A stretch of DNA of 64,000 nt, taken from positions 73,900,440 through 73,964,439 of the forward strand of contig NC_029519.1 of the NCBI RefSeq assembly GCF_001577835.2, in the 5' to 3' direction. This stretch comes from Coturnix japonica. Its lineage: Eukaryota; Chordata; Aves; Galliformes; Phasianidae. The position numbers were made by a program, and so were the translations under genes. Under the pieces are notes generated by a model that was not told where the DNA came from, ran no database searches, and saw only the letters and a program-made list of their open reading frames with translations. Every line of letters starts with the position of its first letter. Within the stretch, counting starts at the first letter, position 1. Below are positions 22,251 to 37,361 of the stretch, piece after piece.

Positions 22251-23714
22251 AAAACTGCGGAGAATCTGCTGCTGTCATTCTAGGGGTGAGCTTTTAGTAT
22301 TTTTGGCCTGCTGAATATGGCCGATTTATGACTACTGTTTGCCTACATGCTGCAAAATACTCGTGCCATCGGTGCAGTGAAGGGAGTCATTAAAAGTCTA
22401 CGGGGTAAAGGATCCTGAGGTGCCTACGTTCCCACTTTCAGTACACACTTCTAATAATCCACTCTAAAGCACTTCCTGCGCGTACAGAATAAGGCATAAG
22501 GAAGCACTTTGCTCTTAGACGAATTAACGTCTTGCACCTTTTAATATTTTACTATGATCATAAGTTACAAATACAGTGTATGAAAAAAAAAAAAAGAAAA
22601 AAATCTGTTTATTGATATAATCAGCGAGTCTTAAAAAGAAACAACAACAAACAAACAAACAAAAAAAAAAACCCCAAAAAACTAATGTCAAAACACAGTT
22701 TAAAAATCCGATTGATCGTGGAGCCCTGCCAGTCCCTTAACTTCAAGAAAAAAAATAATAATATTTAGTAGAATCAGAAGTATAATAATCTCATATGTTA
22801 CTCCAAAGAGAAGGCATGTGGAGAGAGGAGGGCGTTACGTTGCTCGCTGGGTTACAATCTGCTCTCATTCGTAGAAGCGCGGTGAGTCCGGTTTTAACCC
22901 GGCGGGAGCTGAGTCCGACGGGGGGGTTGACGTGCTGCCCTCTGTCCTCAAGGAGATCCGGGCTCCGAGCGGCACCGAACCCAAGTATTGAGCCCAGAGG
23001 AAGGAGCGTCACCCAAAGTCACCTCCAAAAGGCCGAAGTCCCCGAGGCTCTGCGTCCCGTGGGGGCACCGCCGCGCCCGTCCTCCTCCTCTCCGCGCGGT
23101 CACATCACCGCTTTGGGGTCATTTCACCCCAAGTGTTTCACAGATATGCAAAGAAAACAGCGTGGCGAAGCTCTCCCGGAGTGAGACGAAGGGTTTCGTA
23201 GCAGTGGAGAAACAGCTCCTAAAAACGGGGCTCCGGTGAGAGCGAGCATCCCGGCAGGAATCCGCGGTATGCTTTAACTTTTATTACATTTGTTTTCATT
23301 CTCGAGTGCTTTTGAGGTTTTTAGCGTCCCTACTTTAACAGTGCTGATGTCCAGAGCCGTGTAACAAGCCAAAAAGGAGGGGGGAAGGGGGGGGGGGGGG
23401 GAGGAAGAAAGAAAGGGAAAAAAAAAAAGTAACGGTGGTGAGGTTGTAATCCGCCCCTGACCCTTCTCGGGTTTCGTATCAAAGCCGAAGCTCCGCCGAT
23501 CGATTTCACAACAAGAAAGCGTGAGATCGCCCCCAATGCATTGCAAAGCGGAGGGAATAGTGAGAATCGGATCGCCGTTCCTTCTCCGGGGAGCGGACCC
23601 CTATGGAGCCCGGACTCCGCTGCTCACACTGGGACCCCGAGTGTTGTCCGCTTACATCGCGGCTGATTGTGCCCTAAAACGTGGGATCAAAGCCAGACCT
23701 CTCGTCAAGGCTGA
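22251..23714. other. SOHo-HMX1 intergenic DNA, with CpG-rich patch
   Basis: An A-rich zone at about 22575-22680 includes (CAAA)n. A CpG-dense patch at about 22850-23260 has no believable gene. A G-run with flanking A-run lies at about 23380-23430. The CpG patch could belong to the HMX1 3' domain or to an unannotated transcript. Confidence 0.4.
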
Positions 23715-24020
23715 GTTTTGCAAGGTCATTTTCCCCTTAATATTCTGAAAAGAAAAATATATATATATCCAACCTTTGGAAACAATAAGGGACCCGAAAT
23801 TCATTTTAGCAGCTCGGAGAGGGGAAAACAAAACAGTTATTAAAAGAAAAAAATAAGCTTGGCATGCATAATACTTCATATAATATCACATTACAGTCCA
23901 GCTTGCATAACTAGCCGTACAGCTCCCCGGTCTGCTGCCATCTGAATTCCTTCTTTCCTTGTTTTTTTTTTTTAATTGCCAGTGAGAAGTATTAATCAAT
24001 TAAACAAACAGAGCCCGTAA
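23715..24020. promoter_or_regulatory. AT-rich candidate regulatory block 3' of HMX1
   Basis: Unique sequence with words such as CTTGGCATGCATAATAC, CATATAATATCACATTACAG and GTATTAATCAATTAAAC. It looks like a homeobox-rich enhancer element rather than a repeat or exon. It is a weak visual call. Confidence 0.25.
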
Positions 24021-24135
24021 GAGATTGGAAAGTGGAGGTATGTTTTCCTCAGCCTCCATTAGGAGACCCAAACAGGAGGCAAACCCAGCTATTAAACCAC
24101 AGGATGGTCCTTCTGCTTTTCTATTCTTCAGCCCT

Positions 24136-24136
<1 letters not shown>

Positions 24137-24173
<37 letters not shown>
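24137..24173 (+). repeat. Homopolymer C run (37), followed by T run
   Basis: Thirty-seven consecutive C residues at 24137-24173, then a run of 18 T at 24195-24212. Such a long poly-C is rare. It may form quadruplex or i-motif structure and is a likely length-variant or assembly-uncertain site. Confidence 0.95.
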
Positions 24174-24175
<2 letters not shown>

Positions 24176-24841
24176 ACCTTTATTTTTCCCTATCTTTTTT
24201 TTTTTTTTTTTTCTTTTATTCTTTATTTTTCCCACCGAGTATTTTAAGGGGCTGCTTTATCAGGCAAATAAACCGAAACCATAGAAAACAAATCCTCACA
24301 GCTCTGACTTCGGCGGGGCGACATTCCCTCCAACAATTTGCCTTCGATTTGCTTCAAACCAAAAAAAGAACCGCACATGCTCGAGGGTATCGATCGGATG
24401 AAAATGAGTAACAATGGAGAGAGGCAAAAAAAACCCCCAATCTGTACCAATTAAGTGGCCTGAAACAAAGGGCCCTGGAGGAGCTGCTGGAGGCGGGGGT
24501 CCGCCGAGCCCTGAGCGGAGCAGCGGGGAAAGGGGTCCGGAGGTCGCGGTGGGGGACCCCGAGACTTCGCCGTCCGTGGGGCGGGGGGGAGTGGAGGGGT
24601 CGGGAGGAGCCCCCGGGCCTGACGCTGCCGTACATTCGTCTCACACTCGGGGGGAAGCTGAGGGGCTGCGGCCCCCCGGGAAAACGCCGCTCCGCGTCAG
24701 AGAGGGGCCGAGGCCGGGTTTTCTTTGGCTGCGTGGCGGGGGTGAGAGGGGGGGCTGCTGAATGGCCCCCGGCTCATGGCTGCTCTCCTCTGGGTTTCGT
24801 CCGGCTGCCCCTCGCCGCTCCGCGTTAACCCCAGCGGTAAG

Positions 24842-24847
24842 TTTATT
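24842..24847 (-). promoter_or_regulatory. HMX1: Candidate HMX1 polyadenylation signal
   Basis: TTTATT on the plus strand gives AATAAA in the HMX1 transcript, about 130 bases after the stop codon. An A/T homopolymer zone (24850-24890) lies between stop and signal. It would make a short 3' UTR, and a more distal site is possible. Confidence 0.45.
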
Positions 24848-24977
24848 GCACGTTTTCTTTTTTTTTTTTTTTAAAAAAAAAATAAAAGTCGAAAAGCGGA
24901 AAATGGTGAAAGTGGAAAGAAAAAGTCCGAGGGTGAAGTTGGAAGCTCGGGGCCGCGGTCCCGACACAGGTGGGCGC

Positions 24978-27385
<2,408 letters not shown>

Positions 27386-27620
27386 CGTCGGTAAAACAGC
27401 TGCAGGAGGAGGTGGGGGGGGGAGGTCCCGGTTCCACCGGAGGATGGCTCCTCGGCTCCCCGCTGCCCCGCGGCCGCCTCCTGCCTCTGCTTAGTCCCGT
27501 GGATGCTCTCCTGGTATAAAAGGTTTTTTTTCCGGAGTAATCATTTCAGATCGCGGTTTGCCATCATTTCCTGCAAGCTAAGAGGGGAGGGGGGAGGAGG
27601 AGGAAGGGAAGGGAATGGGG

Positions 27621-27639
27621 AAGAAAAAAAAAAGAAAAG

Positions 27640-27689
<50 letters not shown>
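27621..27689 (+). repeat. A-rich tract with 50-base A run
   Basis: Positions 27640-27689 are all A on the plus strand (T in the HMX1 sense), 255-305 bases upstream of the HMX1 start codon. It may be a nucleosome-excluding promoter element or a length-unstable site. It has no sign of a retroposed body beside it. Confidence 0.9.
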
Positions 27690-27690
<1 letters not shown>

Positions 27691-27880
27691 CAACCCGACA
27701 ACCCATCGGAGGCGCCAGATTCTGCGCGAAAACGATAATAACGAAATAAAAATGTCATGCGAGTTAAACGCTGTACACGAGAAGGGGGGGATCCTGCGAT
27801 TGGAGGAGAGCGGCGGCAAATGGGATTTCCGCAGGGGGAAGAGCAGGGCGATGGCTGAGCGGAGCCGGGGTCGGGCGCTG

Positions 27881-27881
<1 letters not shown>

Positions 27882-27914
<33 letters not shown>
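27882..27914 (+). repeat. (TG)n dinucleotide repeat
   Basis: About 16 TG units, extended imperfectly by CCGTGTGTGCG, about 500 bases upstream of the HMX1 start codon. Confidence 0.95.
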
Positions 27915-27916
<2 letters not shown>

Positions 27917-27934
27917 GTGTGTGCGCCGCCCCGG

Positions 27935-28170
27935 GGCTGCCACTCACGAGCTCCTTATTTAGGTCAATTAGGGAGCAAATCCCGGAGCGGGGGGAGCGGC
28001 GGTGCCGGCCCCGGCACACGGGCAGCGGCCGAGGGGGGGGCATGACCACTGCTAGTCCCGGCCTTGCCATTGGGTGCAGAAGGCTGAGCGGGCAGCCTGG
28101 ACAGCCAATAGGCTCGGCGAACATCGAGGTTATATTAATATCATTAATAATAATCAACCAGCCCCCTCTC
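27935..28170 (-). promoter_or_regulatory. HMX1: Putative HMX1 promoter with two CCAAT boxes and a homeobox-site cluster
   Basis: In HMX1 sense the order is GGTTGATTATTATTAATGATATTAATATAACC (AT-rich homeobox-type sites, 28128-28159 on the window), then CCTATTGGC, then CACCCAATGGC, and then CTAATTGACCTAAATAAGGAGC. The two CCAAT motifs lie about 35-40 bases apart in opposite orientations, at about 28068-28111. This is a classical proximal promoter arrangement about 0.55-0.8 kb upstream of the ATG. The start site is not determined. Confidence 0.45.
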
Positions 28171-28454
28171 CCCCCCCCGGCCTACGAGCGCGGCAGCCAC
28201 CGAGCTTTCATGTCTGCGGAGATGGATGGAAGAGAAGGACGAGACGCGACCTCCGCAGCCGGGCTCTACAGCCATCACCTGACGGGGCGGTGGGCACCGG
28301 GATGCGGGCGAGGGGCGTTCTGCCCCGGAGAGCACCCGAATGTGCGAGGCCGAGAACCGGAGAGAGGGAAACCTTTGTCTGCGAGGTCTCCCGAGGACGC
28401 CTGAGTGTTCATAGCACGGTGAGTGCTGAGTCCTGTTTAACCTATTCCTTTTTG

Positions 28455-28645
28455 CACGTGTGTGTATATATATAGATACATATATATGTCTATATATATG
28501 TACATATATCTATATCTATAGATATATAGAGATTATTCTAGCCAAATTTTTTTATACGCTTGTGTATTTATTTAGCATATGTGGGCATATTTATTTAATT
28601 ATTATACACATTTATTTATTTATTTACTCCTTATATATATGTGTG
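28455..28645. repeat. AT-rich (TATA/TATG/ATTT) simple repeat zone
   Basis: GTGTATATATATAGATACATATATATG.. followed by ATTTATTTATTT. It lies upstream of the HMX1 CpG island and is low-complexity, non-coding DNA. Confidence 0.85.
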
Positions 28646-29186
28646 TGTGTTCATGAAACCTCGAGGTGTTCAGACATGACTTCACACAGAGGCACAGCCA
28701 TGCTCACTGCTCCCCGGAGCCTTTTGCCCCCTGCCTGAGGAGCTCTCCGCTCTGATCCCACCTTTCCTGCCCCAGTCTCTGGGCATTACGACTTTTTAAT
28801 TGTTAGAGCTACAGCGGAAAGCCCTAAATCTCCCCTCTGCCTGTTCCCTTCCCCCAGGCTTTCCGGATGGGGCAGGGATTCCCAGTAAACCTCAGAACGG
28901 GGCAGAACGGTGACCCTCTGCCTTTTTTCTCGAGACGGGACAGGACACGACGGGGACCGAGGGTGGGATGAATACACCGATGCCCTGAACATCCTCATTC
29001 ACGTCGCTGCCCCCTGCTTCTGCAGGGGCTGTGGGTGCAAATTTATCTCGGAGGCGGTGCTCACCTGCCGCCAGTTCCCCGGCAACCCCGGGCCAGCTCC
29101 GCCCGTTTCCACGCTGTTGTTTGGGGATGGAGGCCTGATCCCATCCTGGGGGACGGTGGGAGAGCTCTGAGTTCAAGGCCTATCTG
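28646..29186. other. GC-moderate non-coding stretch upstream of HMX1
   Basis: Mixed sequence with scattered CpGs. No exon or family is recognised. Confidence 0.4.
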
Positions 29187-29283
29187 GAGAAAAGAGACAG
29201 AAAGAGGGGAGAGAGGGAAAGAGAGGAAGAAAGAGGGAGAAAAAGAAGGAAAGAAAGAAAGATGGGAAGGAGGAAAGAAAATG
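29187..29283 (+). repeat. Purine-rich (GAAA/GGAGA) low-complexity tract
   Basis: Almost only A and G on the plus strand. It ends in GAAAGAAAGAAAG-type units. Confidence 0.9.
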
Positions 29284-32200
29284 AAGATTTCTTCTTCTGA
29301 AGATTACAACCAAATGCAGAGCTCTGAACTGACATCTGGAAGAGCGGCAGCATACAGTACCATGTTTAGATTATTGTCCTACTGACACAGACTGAAGAAC
29401 AAAACCAGGCAAGAGCACATTGGTCACTTGTTGCACAGAAGTGATGCTTACGCTCTCCCCATACTTTCCTATATAGGAACTATGAGTCTGACCAATATGT
29501 CTTAAGAATCTATAAACCGTCTGCTCTGTTTCACTGTCAGGCTCTGAAAATATATGAGAGCTTACAGGAATAAAGAGAAGAATGTGGATGCTGGTTACTC
29601 CTATATGTTTTATATCCAATGTGCAAACAATATGCATGCAGCCCGTGCCCATATTTTATAATGTGTTCCTACAGTGTAGTCATGTAACTTACGTAATATT
29701 GCTTGCTTTCCATTTAGAAAAACTGTAATAAAATCAATAAGAATAAATCCACTCTTTCTTCTTTTCTTCTTTTTCTTTAAGACAGTCTGGTGTGCCACAA
29801 CCCTGACCTGTGTTTGTGGAGTCAGGTATCCTGACACATCCTTAAAGCACAAACTCAGATGGTGTGCAATTCTATGCCTGCAAATAAAGTGCTTGCACAG
29901 ACATGTCCGTGAGTATGAAGCATCTTTTAAGCTTGCTGATGTGTTTATGCACCTTCAGCACAGCTGTAGCAACATGACCACTGCCACTACGTTCTGAATA
30001 ATCTTTTCACTTCTTGTAATGACAGAAGAAGGAAAAGAAAGTGTGCGCTCACTGCAACCACTGACAGGGCTCTGTACAGAGTGCAGGAAAAACACCCAGA
30101 GATATTCAGCACTCACTTTTAGAAAGAAACCCGGAGGTGAAGCCCCGCAGATGCTACGCTCCTCCCTGTACAGCCCGGGGTACCGCGGATGGGAGTGTCC
30201 CTTGTGCCCCGGGCCCCCTCTGCAGGGCTACAACAGGACCCTTCGAATTCCCTTTCCCAAGTTCCACACTCTCCGGTCTCTGTGCACGAGAAAATATTTC
30301 TCTTTATTTTGCAGGTCTAAGTGTTTCTCCTGTGTGTTCTGGAGCTGGAGACTGCCGGGGCCGCCCCTTTGAGCATCTCCATCCTGGTCCGCAGCCGGGC
30401 ACTGGGTGGGGTGCCGGCAGGTGACAGTCTCTCAGGGCCACCCTTTCTCGTTCCCTCTCTACTTCTGTCGGCTCCTGAGCCTTCTCAAGCTCAACGCACT
30501 ACGCGAGGGGAAGGGAGGAGCGGGGGACCGAGCTCCGAGAAGAACCGGAGGACGGAGAGCAGGTTTTGGGGTGGAAAGGGTGATAATAGGCTCCACAAGC
30601 GACATCTCCAGCGCGGGGTACCGGCCCCATGGAGCGGAGGGGGCCTGCAATATGAATGCAATTACCCCGCCTGCGTTTGATGCCCTTCCCTTACTCTCCC
30701 TCCATCAGCGCTGCCTCGGTAAGTCGTAAAACAGAAGCGAAATGAAAGGCAGCCTTGAGCGTTCGCTCCCTAACCTCTGCTCCGCTCCGCTTTTAGGAGC
30801 TCGCGATGGGTTTAGAGTCCTAAGCTTTGCATGAGAGCTGCGGTGGGAGTGGGAAAGGGCACTCCCTCCTCCGTACCCACAGAAGGTCTCCTTGCCTACT
30901 GTCCTCCCGGCAGCGGGGAAGGGTTTTGGGCCAGCACCCGCCTCTGGTTGATAGAGATGTATGTATGAATGCAAAAACGTCTTTTTTTTTATGTAAAGTT
31001 TTCAGACAGTTCGCTTAAACTATAAAAATAAAGTTAATGAAAGACCCTGTATGCATCCTCAGTCAACTACTAACAATTCTACGAGAAATACTTGGAAGCT
31101 TTTTTCTTTCCCGAGTTTTTTTTTTTCCGTGCTCGGTGGTCCCTTAGAAAAGTGAAGGTGGTGCAAACTTTCAGATGCCTCGCTTTAAAAGAAGTATAAA
31201 ATAAAACAAATGATCGACCTGAAATTGGTTGCCCGGCCTCTGTGCGATGCTCCCACCTCCCCGACAGTGCAGCTCCGGCTGTGTTTTCCCCCATAAGCGG
31301 TGGTTGCAGAGCAGGACCTGAGGGACGGGGCTCACGTCCCCACGGCTATTGCAAGAGATGCCTCCTCGGCCCCGCCCCGTCGGGGTGAGGATCCTGAGGG
31401 CATCTTACGACGGTGTCTCATTTTGGGTGGCAGGACGAGGATCAGACACTGCCCCACGCTGTGAGGGAAGCCCCGATCCTGCCTCGTTGGAACCCCGAGT
31501 TGCTCTGCCAGCAGGTTTTGTAGCCCCCAAGCTATAGGAAATACAGCTTTAATCTATAGGTAGGTACAGACCTGAGAGCCCTAGAACCCTTCAAATGTGG
31601 ATTAAACAGTGCTTGAGTTCGGTAACACTGTGTGCCTTTCCTTTCACAGTGACAAATACAATAAGGGATTTCCAGAGGTGAGATGAATTATAATTATGGT
31701 CTTTTTTTATTAACAGAATTTTAACTGTATAAACCCCTCCCTTACTGATTTCTTCACTGTTAATGACACTGGCAGAGAAGTTTTCCTATTTCAAGACCTC
31801 TGCATAACTCGTTCTGACTCCCATGAATGTATTCATTATTCACACAGAGTCACTAAGTGCTCTGTGTGGAAACTTCCAGTCCATCGCATGTCCTGACTCT
31901 CACTGTTGCCTGTTAAGTGTTCGTTACGGATGGCGTGCCACTGGGAGCACGAATCTCATGGTTTTAGCGCTGTTTCCTTCCTAAGTGAAGGAAATTTTAA
32001 TCCACGATAAATGATCAAAGACAGGGAACGTCCCTGGCAGGGTGAATAAATAAATGAGGAAGGAAGTTTGGGAATGATTTGTGGGGATATGTATCCTCAT
32101 GTTAAAATTCCAAAATATGTATTGATTTCTTGACTGGGGGTTGGAAGAAAATGGATCATCCACAAATCATGTGATATATTAAAAATAAATAGATAAATAA

Positions 32201-35200
32201 ATAAAATAGTCCCTACTGAAAAGAGATAACAATTGTTCAAACATGACTTTTCCAGACAGATCATTGGCATTGATTTCACTATAAAATTTTAACATGAGGG
32301 TGTTTTGATTTATTTTTTTTTCTATGTACAGTATAAGAATGCGTGGTTTTATTGGTACTTGTCAGGGTCAGCCACGGAAGAATTATGGAGGTCATGTGAA
32401 ATAGGTGCCAATAAAGCTTTTATTATTGTTATACAGACAAAAGAACACGATGGAAAGGGATCCTTACCAGACCTAAACATGGATATTTTGCTCTGTTAAC
32501 AATCAAGTCAGAAAACAGAGAGACACAGCTAAGAAAAAAAAAAGGGACTTTGCAGAGCCATTGGGCATTAACCTATTATCCTAAAACTTTTAGAATTAAA
32601 TTCCCTTATAAAACGGATGTCTCCTGAAATGAAAGACGACATGACTTTTGATGTTGCCCAAAACAAAAGATGAAGGGGAAAAATATTGCACTGTCACAAC
32701 AAAATGTAGCTGTTTCCATTCTGATGCCATTTTTGTGCTGTGTTTGTGTTACGCAGTGTGAGAAGACTGAACTATTTTTAATTGCCAGGGCAGCCTTCAG
32801 ATGCGGTTTGTGTCTACCTACAGCTTGAAACTGAATATTTCCCATCAATGTAGTGGAAATATTATTCTCCTCCTGTCACCCAATCTTGAATGATATTAGT
32901 AGAATGTTAAATAGTTGTCAAGGACTGCAGTGAACTTCCTCCATGCGTTGATAGGTTGGATTCTTAGACCCAGCTTCAACAGCTGTTGGAACTCAATGAA
33001 TTCCGCAAGAGCTCCCACCTTCTCAAATCTGACCAACTCAAGAGTTTCAGATTTAATTCCAGGAAGGAGACAAATTCAACCAAAGCAAGTATTAAGAGCT
33101 GTACAGCGCAAAACATTCTTTGTATTTTTACACTGCTGTAAAAGGAAAATTGATGCACAGATCAATGTTATCCCCCCAGTACTGCTAAAAGTCATATTAG
33201 CTTTTACATTTTGACAATAAAATGTTTAAAAGTGTGTGTACTGTAAGATAAAGTTTTAGGAAAACTTGTGAAAATTACATGGACACCTATTCTACATAAA
33301 TTCTCCCATATTTGAGAGTTACATTAATAAGAAGCAAGCAAGTGCGCTCTCCACAGATAGGAAGCAGAAAACATCCACTTCCCACTGACCTGTAATTCAT
33401 CCATCATATCAGAGGACAGCAAACCAAACTTTAAACCTGCTGTTAGATCAAGGAGAGTATTTTTCACTGTCATGCGAAAACTACATGTCTGCTAATGGTA
33501 TTTGAATGAAACATATATTTCCCCCTCACCCCAAAAAACCACTGTCACCCATGATGTATATACATATGTAAGCACATGAATTTTTGAATCAGCTCAGAAA
33601 TAATCTTTATAGAAATCAGTGAGTAGTAAGACTTCATGTGAGTCATTAAAATCCGGGGATGAATACAATTTTCAAATGGTTCTGTGATGTATTATAAATG
33701 GTTTCGCAATGTTGCAGCATATGTGGAGATACATATCTGGAGATATATACAGTTACATACATATGAATATGTTTATTACGGTACACACAAATTGCATTTG
33801 CACATAGCATGAAAATAGTGTTGAAATGTCTTTAGAAAGGACTGGACCTAGTCAAAATGAATCATGTAGTGAACACAGATCCTAATGTAAATCTATGAAA
33901 ACCCCAAATGCATTCATTTTTTTTGCTCGGAATCATTTTGTTATCAAGTCCAATTAGCCCTAGTAAACCCTGAAGCAGCAGGAAGGCTGTATCAGACATG
34001 GAGTGAACTCGGTGGTAGAGCTCTGTTCGCTTTCTCTCAGCATGCAGCACGGAGATGTACTATCTTCCTCGGGATCTCAGTGGGGCTTGGCAGGAAATGC
34101 AGCCATATCAATTCCTTCTCATGAGATCCCCCTTTGACTTAGTAAACTCCCTAAGTTGTGTTACGAGGGTGCAAGCCAGTTCCCACAGTAATTCTTTGTG
34201 AAACCTGAACACTGCAGCCCACATTCTGCCCTCATGAAGACATGAGAAGTCAACCTAGAAATGTACGCAGGCCTCTGGCTATGAATAATAAAATTTAAAC
34301 TGCAGTTAACTGAAATTGGAGCGATAAGTGGACTTGCTGCAGGAAAATTTCCATATCACACTTAGCAAATCCATGTAAACCCAGAGGAAGCTGAAGTCTT
34401 GATTTAATTTGAGAGGTTACTGGAGAGCTGGGCTAAAGAAGCTGAAGGGGTAGCCCTGAGGTGAGTCGCAGCTGAATGTCTCAGTGCTCTTTTTATCTCC
34501 TCTCCTGCAAGATTCCCCTCTCACATTTGCTTGGGAGGGATTCATCAAACTAAGTAGAGACATCTATGACAAGCCTTTGTATCCCACGGTCCCCTTAAAG
34601 ACATTACATATCAACTCTACAATATCCATGCATTCAGGGGATAACTGTCATATCAAGTAGGTCAGATGATCCATAGCCCGTGTCTTCTTCCAACTGTCTG
34701 ATCTTGGAAGGGCTTTTTTGCTGTTTCATGTCACAGTGGTACAGACAGGTAAAGGATAGACCTACAGGGAAGCAAAGAGGACACAGCTAACTGGATATTG
34801 TAAGGGAAGGCAACCAGTGGGAGGTGGGACTGTTCTCTTCTTCAAGCTTCTCAGCACCAGATCACAGATGGCTTGTGGCACTCCCTTGTCCAGCACAGAT
34901 GCTCCCCATGGCTTGGCACTCTTGGCCATGTGTATATTAGCAAGGTCAAACAGATAGGCTTAGGCAAATGCTTGCTTGTAGTTCTGTAAGCTCACTTTCT
35001 AGCAGAATGAGTACTCATGAAGATAGCAAAGACTGGGGACTATTCCTGGTAGATATCAGGATGCTGTTTTGGAGGAGCAGAGGATGTAGTCTGGGGACCC
35101 AAGGTATGCCATGACGCTTGACCTCAGGGTCAGGACAGCACAGGCTCAACCCAACACATCCATAACACTGTCATTCTTCTGGGAAGGGAAAATGTCTTCC

Positions 35201-37307
35201 AAAACCAGTAGGGAGACAACGTGACCTATAGTTGTGGCATGGAGGCACAGGAGTTTGGGTAGGCAGTGTGTGTTTTGCAATGGAGCAGAGCCTCGGTCTA
35301 CTTGTCCTCCTCTTCCCAGCCACCATCCCTGCAAAAGCACAGCCTTGGCAAACAGAGGCCCTTTAGCAGTATTTATAGCTATATCTCTATCTGATGAGCC
35401 ACTCTTTAAAAGTAGGCTAACTCAAAACATACCACATTGCTGCTTGGAAATGCAGATGTGAAGGGATATCTGGTTCTAATATACAGATCACCTTATGGTG
35501 TGGCAGGTTTCAGTTTCCACAATAGAGAGTGCATTTGTGCTAGGAGTGATTTAAGCCATTTGGGACCTTCAAAAGCAGAAACCCTTCATGAACCTTATTA
35601 GAAATGACTGCACTTGCTGAAAAAAAATAAAAGGGAAGAGAAACTAGAGGAGTGATTCAAGATCACACACATCTAAAGAGTGGAAAGGAAGACTTATCCA
35701 AAGTGTTAATCTTTTAACAGAAAACACCTAAGTTGAGTGTGAGACAAATATCTCAGTTCCTTTGTTGAAGTCCTACTAATGCTGGTGGAACTGATGACTT
35801 ATTGCAAAAAAGCCACTAGATTTAGTTTGAAACAGTCAGTTTATTAAGTATAAATACATAAAGCAATATTTGCCATCATCTCTTCTATTGCATTTCAATA
35901 TCTGCATTTTGCATTTTGCTGAGGGACTTAAGGAGTGGGACAACAAAGCAAGTTTTCCTTTCAGATACACCTGGTGGATTTGAGCTCTGATATTTTGCTT
36001 TCCCTCATTGCATGTAAATCCCCAAGGAAGAGCAAAATATCACCATAAAGATCAGCTGTGCAGATTTGAAAGAAGGATTTTGCCCTTGGGTGCAAAAGCT
36101 GGAATGTTTTCTGCAGATCATAGGCTCCATAAAACATATGTACTTAATAAATAAGCAAACAAGGCTTGTGCACGAATGGGGCTGCTGTGTAGGAAAGGAA
36201 AACTTCTGGCAAGTTGGGGTGGGAGGCTGGCAGCTACATCTTTCACAACCAAGAGCTGCTTTTTGGGAGCATAAATATCTGCATTTCTTCTTCATGTCAG
36301 CTGTGAAGTTGAGATGCTTGAAGGGAACCTTTGGGAATTTTACTCAAGGTGATTAGAAATTGTGTTCCCTTCCTGGGCTGAATGTTCCTATGCAGCAAAT
36401 GGAAGGAATTTCTCTACTTTGTCAAAACCAACAAAGAAAGCAAACAAAACCTAACATGCTAAGAAGTCTTTCTCTCATTCACATCTACTGTCTCACTGTT
36501 TAGCAGGAAAAAGAGCAGAGGGGAAATATTCGGAACCATGCCAGCAAACTGTTTTTTTTTAGCACCCCTTGGAGCAGGGTCTTTGCGTATCCCCATGCTC
36601 TGGAGCTGTCAGCAGGTAACACACCCTGCTGTATATCTCTGAGCTGCTGAAACATTACGTGCCCTGTCTCCACCTTTCACAGAGCTTCCCTGACCCTGCC
36701 TTGCTCCCTGCTTAGGGTGTGGGAGCTCCAATCCCCTCAGCAGCCCAGCAGGTCATCCAGGTTTGGATAGGCCTAGGAAGCTGTCCTCTTGCATTTAGTG
36801 AGAAAGAAACACACCATAAGCGACAATGACATTAAACTGAAGATATATATATATTTTTTTCTTGATTTTCTGTCTGTTTCTAACTTGTCTACAATAATCC
36901 CTTCTTCTTCCTCTCCCTCCATTTGTGTGTTTAATCGTGAAGGACAGCAGTAGACTAAAGACCTGGCTCACCATCCCAGCTTTTGTTTACCCTTAAAAAG
37001 TTATGCATACAGCCTAAATACTGTGCCATACAAACATGCACAGCAGCCATTCCCTTGCATAAAATGGCAAATTTTGATTGTTTGTGACCAAATTCTTACA
37101 CTGTCTACTGAATTCAAATCCAAATTCAACTGATGATAAAAATACAGTGTTGTCATAGATTTGTTATTATTTTAGTCCACAGGGACAAAAAACAATTGAT
37201 TATTCTGTAACTTGTATTTCCCACCATAATTTTAATTGCTTCATTAAGCAGTCATTATATAATTATACAACAAGTATATATTTCCCGGTTTGCTGCAGGA
37301 GAGACAG
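29284..37307. other. Gene-free DNA upstream of HMX1
   Basis: No recognisable exon. A CpG-bearing part at about 30120-31530 may be the edge of the HMX1 regulatory domain. (ATAA)n lies near 32185-32205. A possible but very worn CR1 end lies at about 34655-34705. Reading frames on both strands are short and have no domain. Confidence 0.45.
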
Positions 37308-37361
37308 ACAAGATGACTTTTAAATGTCTATTCCAACTCAAATAATTGTATGATTCAATGA
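37308..37361 (+). mobile_element. Possible CR1 LINE terminal fragment
   Basis: GACAAGATGACTTTTAAATGTCTATTCCAACTC.., ending in TGTATGATTCAATG, follows the CR1 sense-strand tail (AGATGACCTTTAAAGGTCCCTTCCAACTC..ATTCTATG). It is short and diverged. Confidence 0.5.

Noticed and set aside
34655-34705. Sequence resembling a CR1 end (GGTCAGATGATCC..TCTTCCAACT)
   Set aside because: Too short and diverged to separate from chance. Left out of the feature list.
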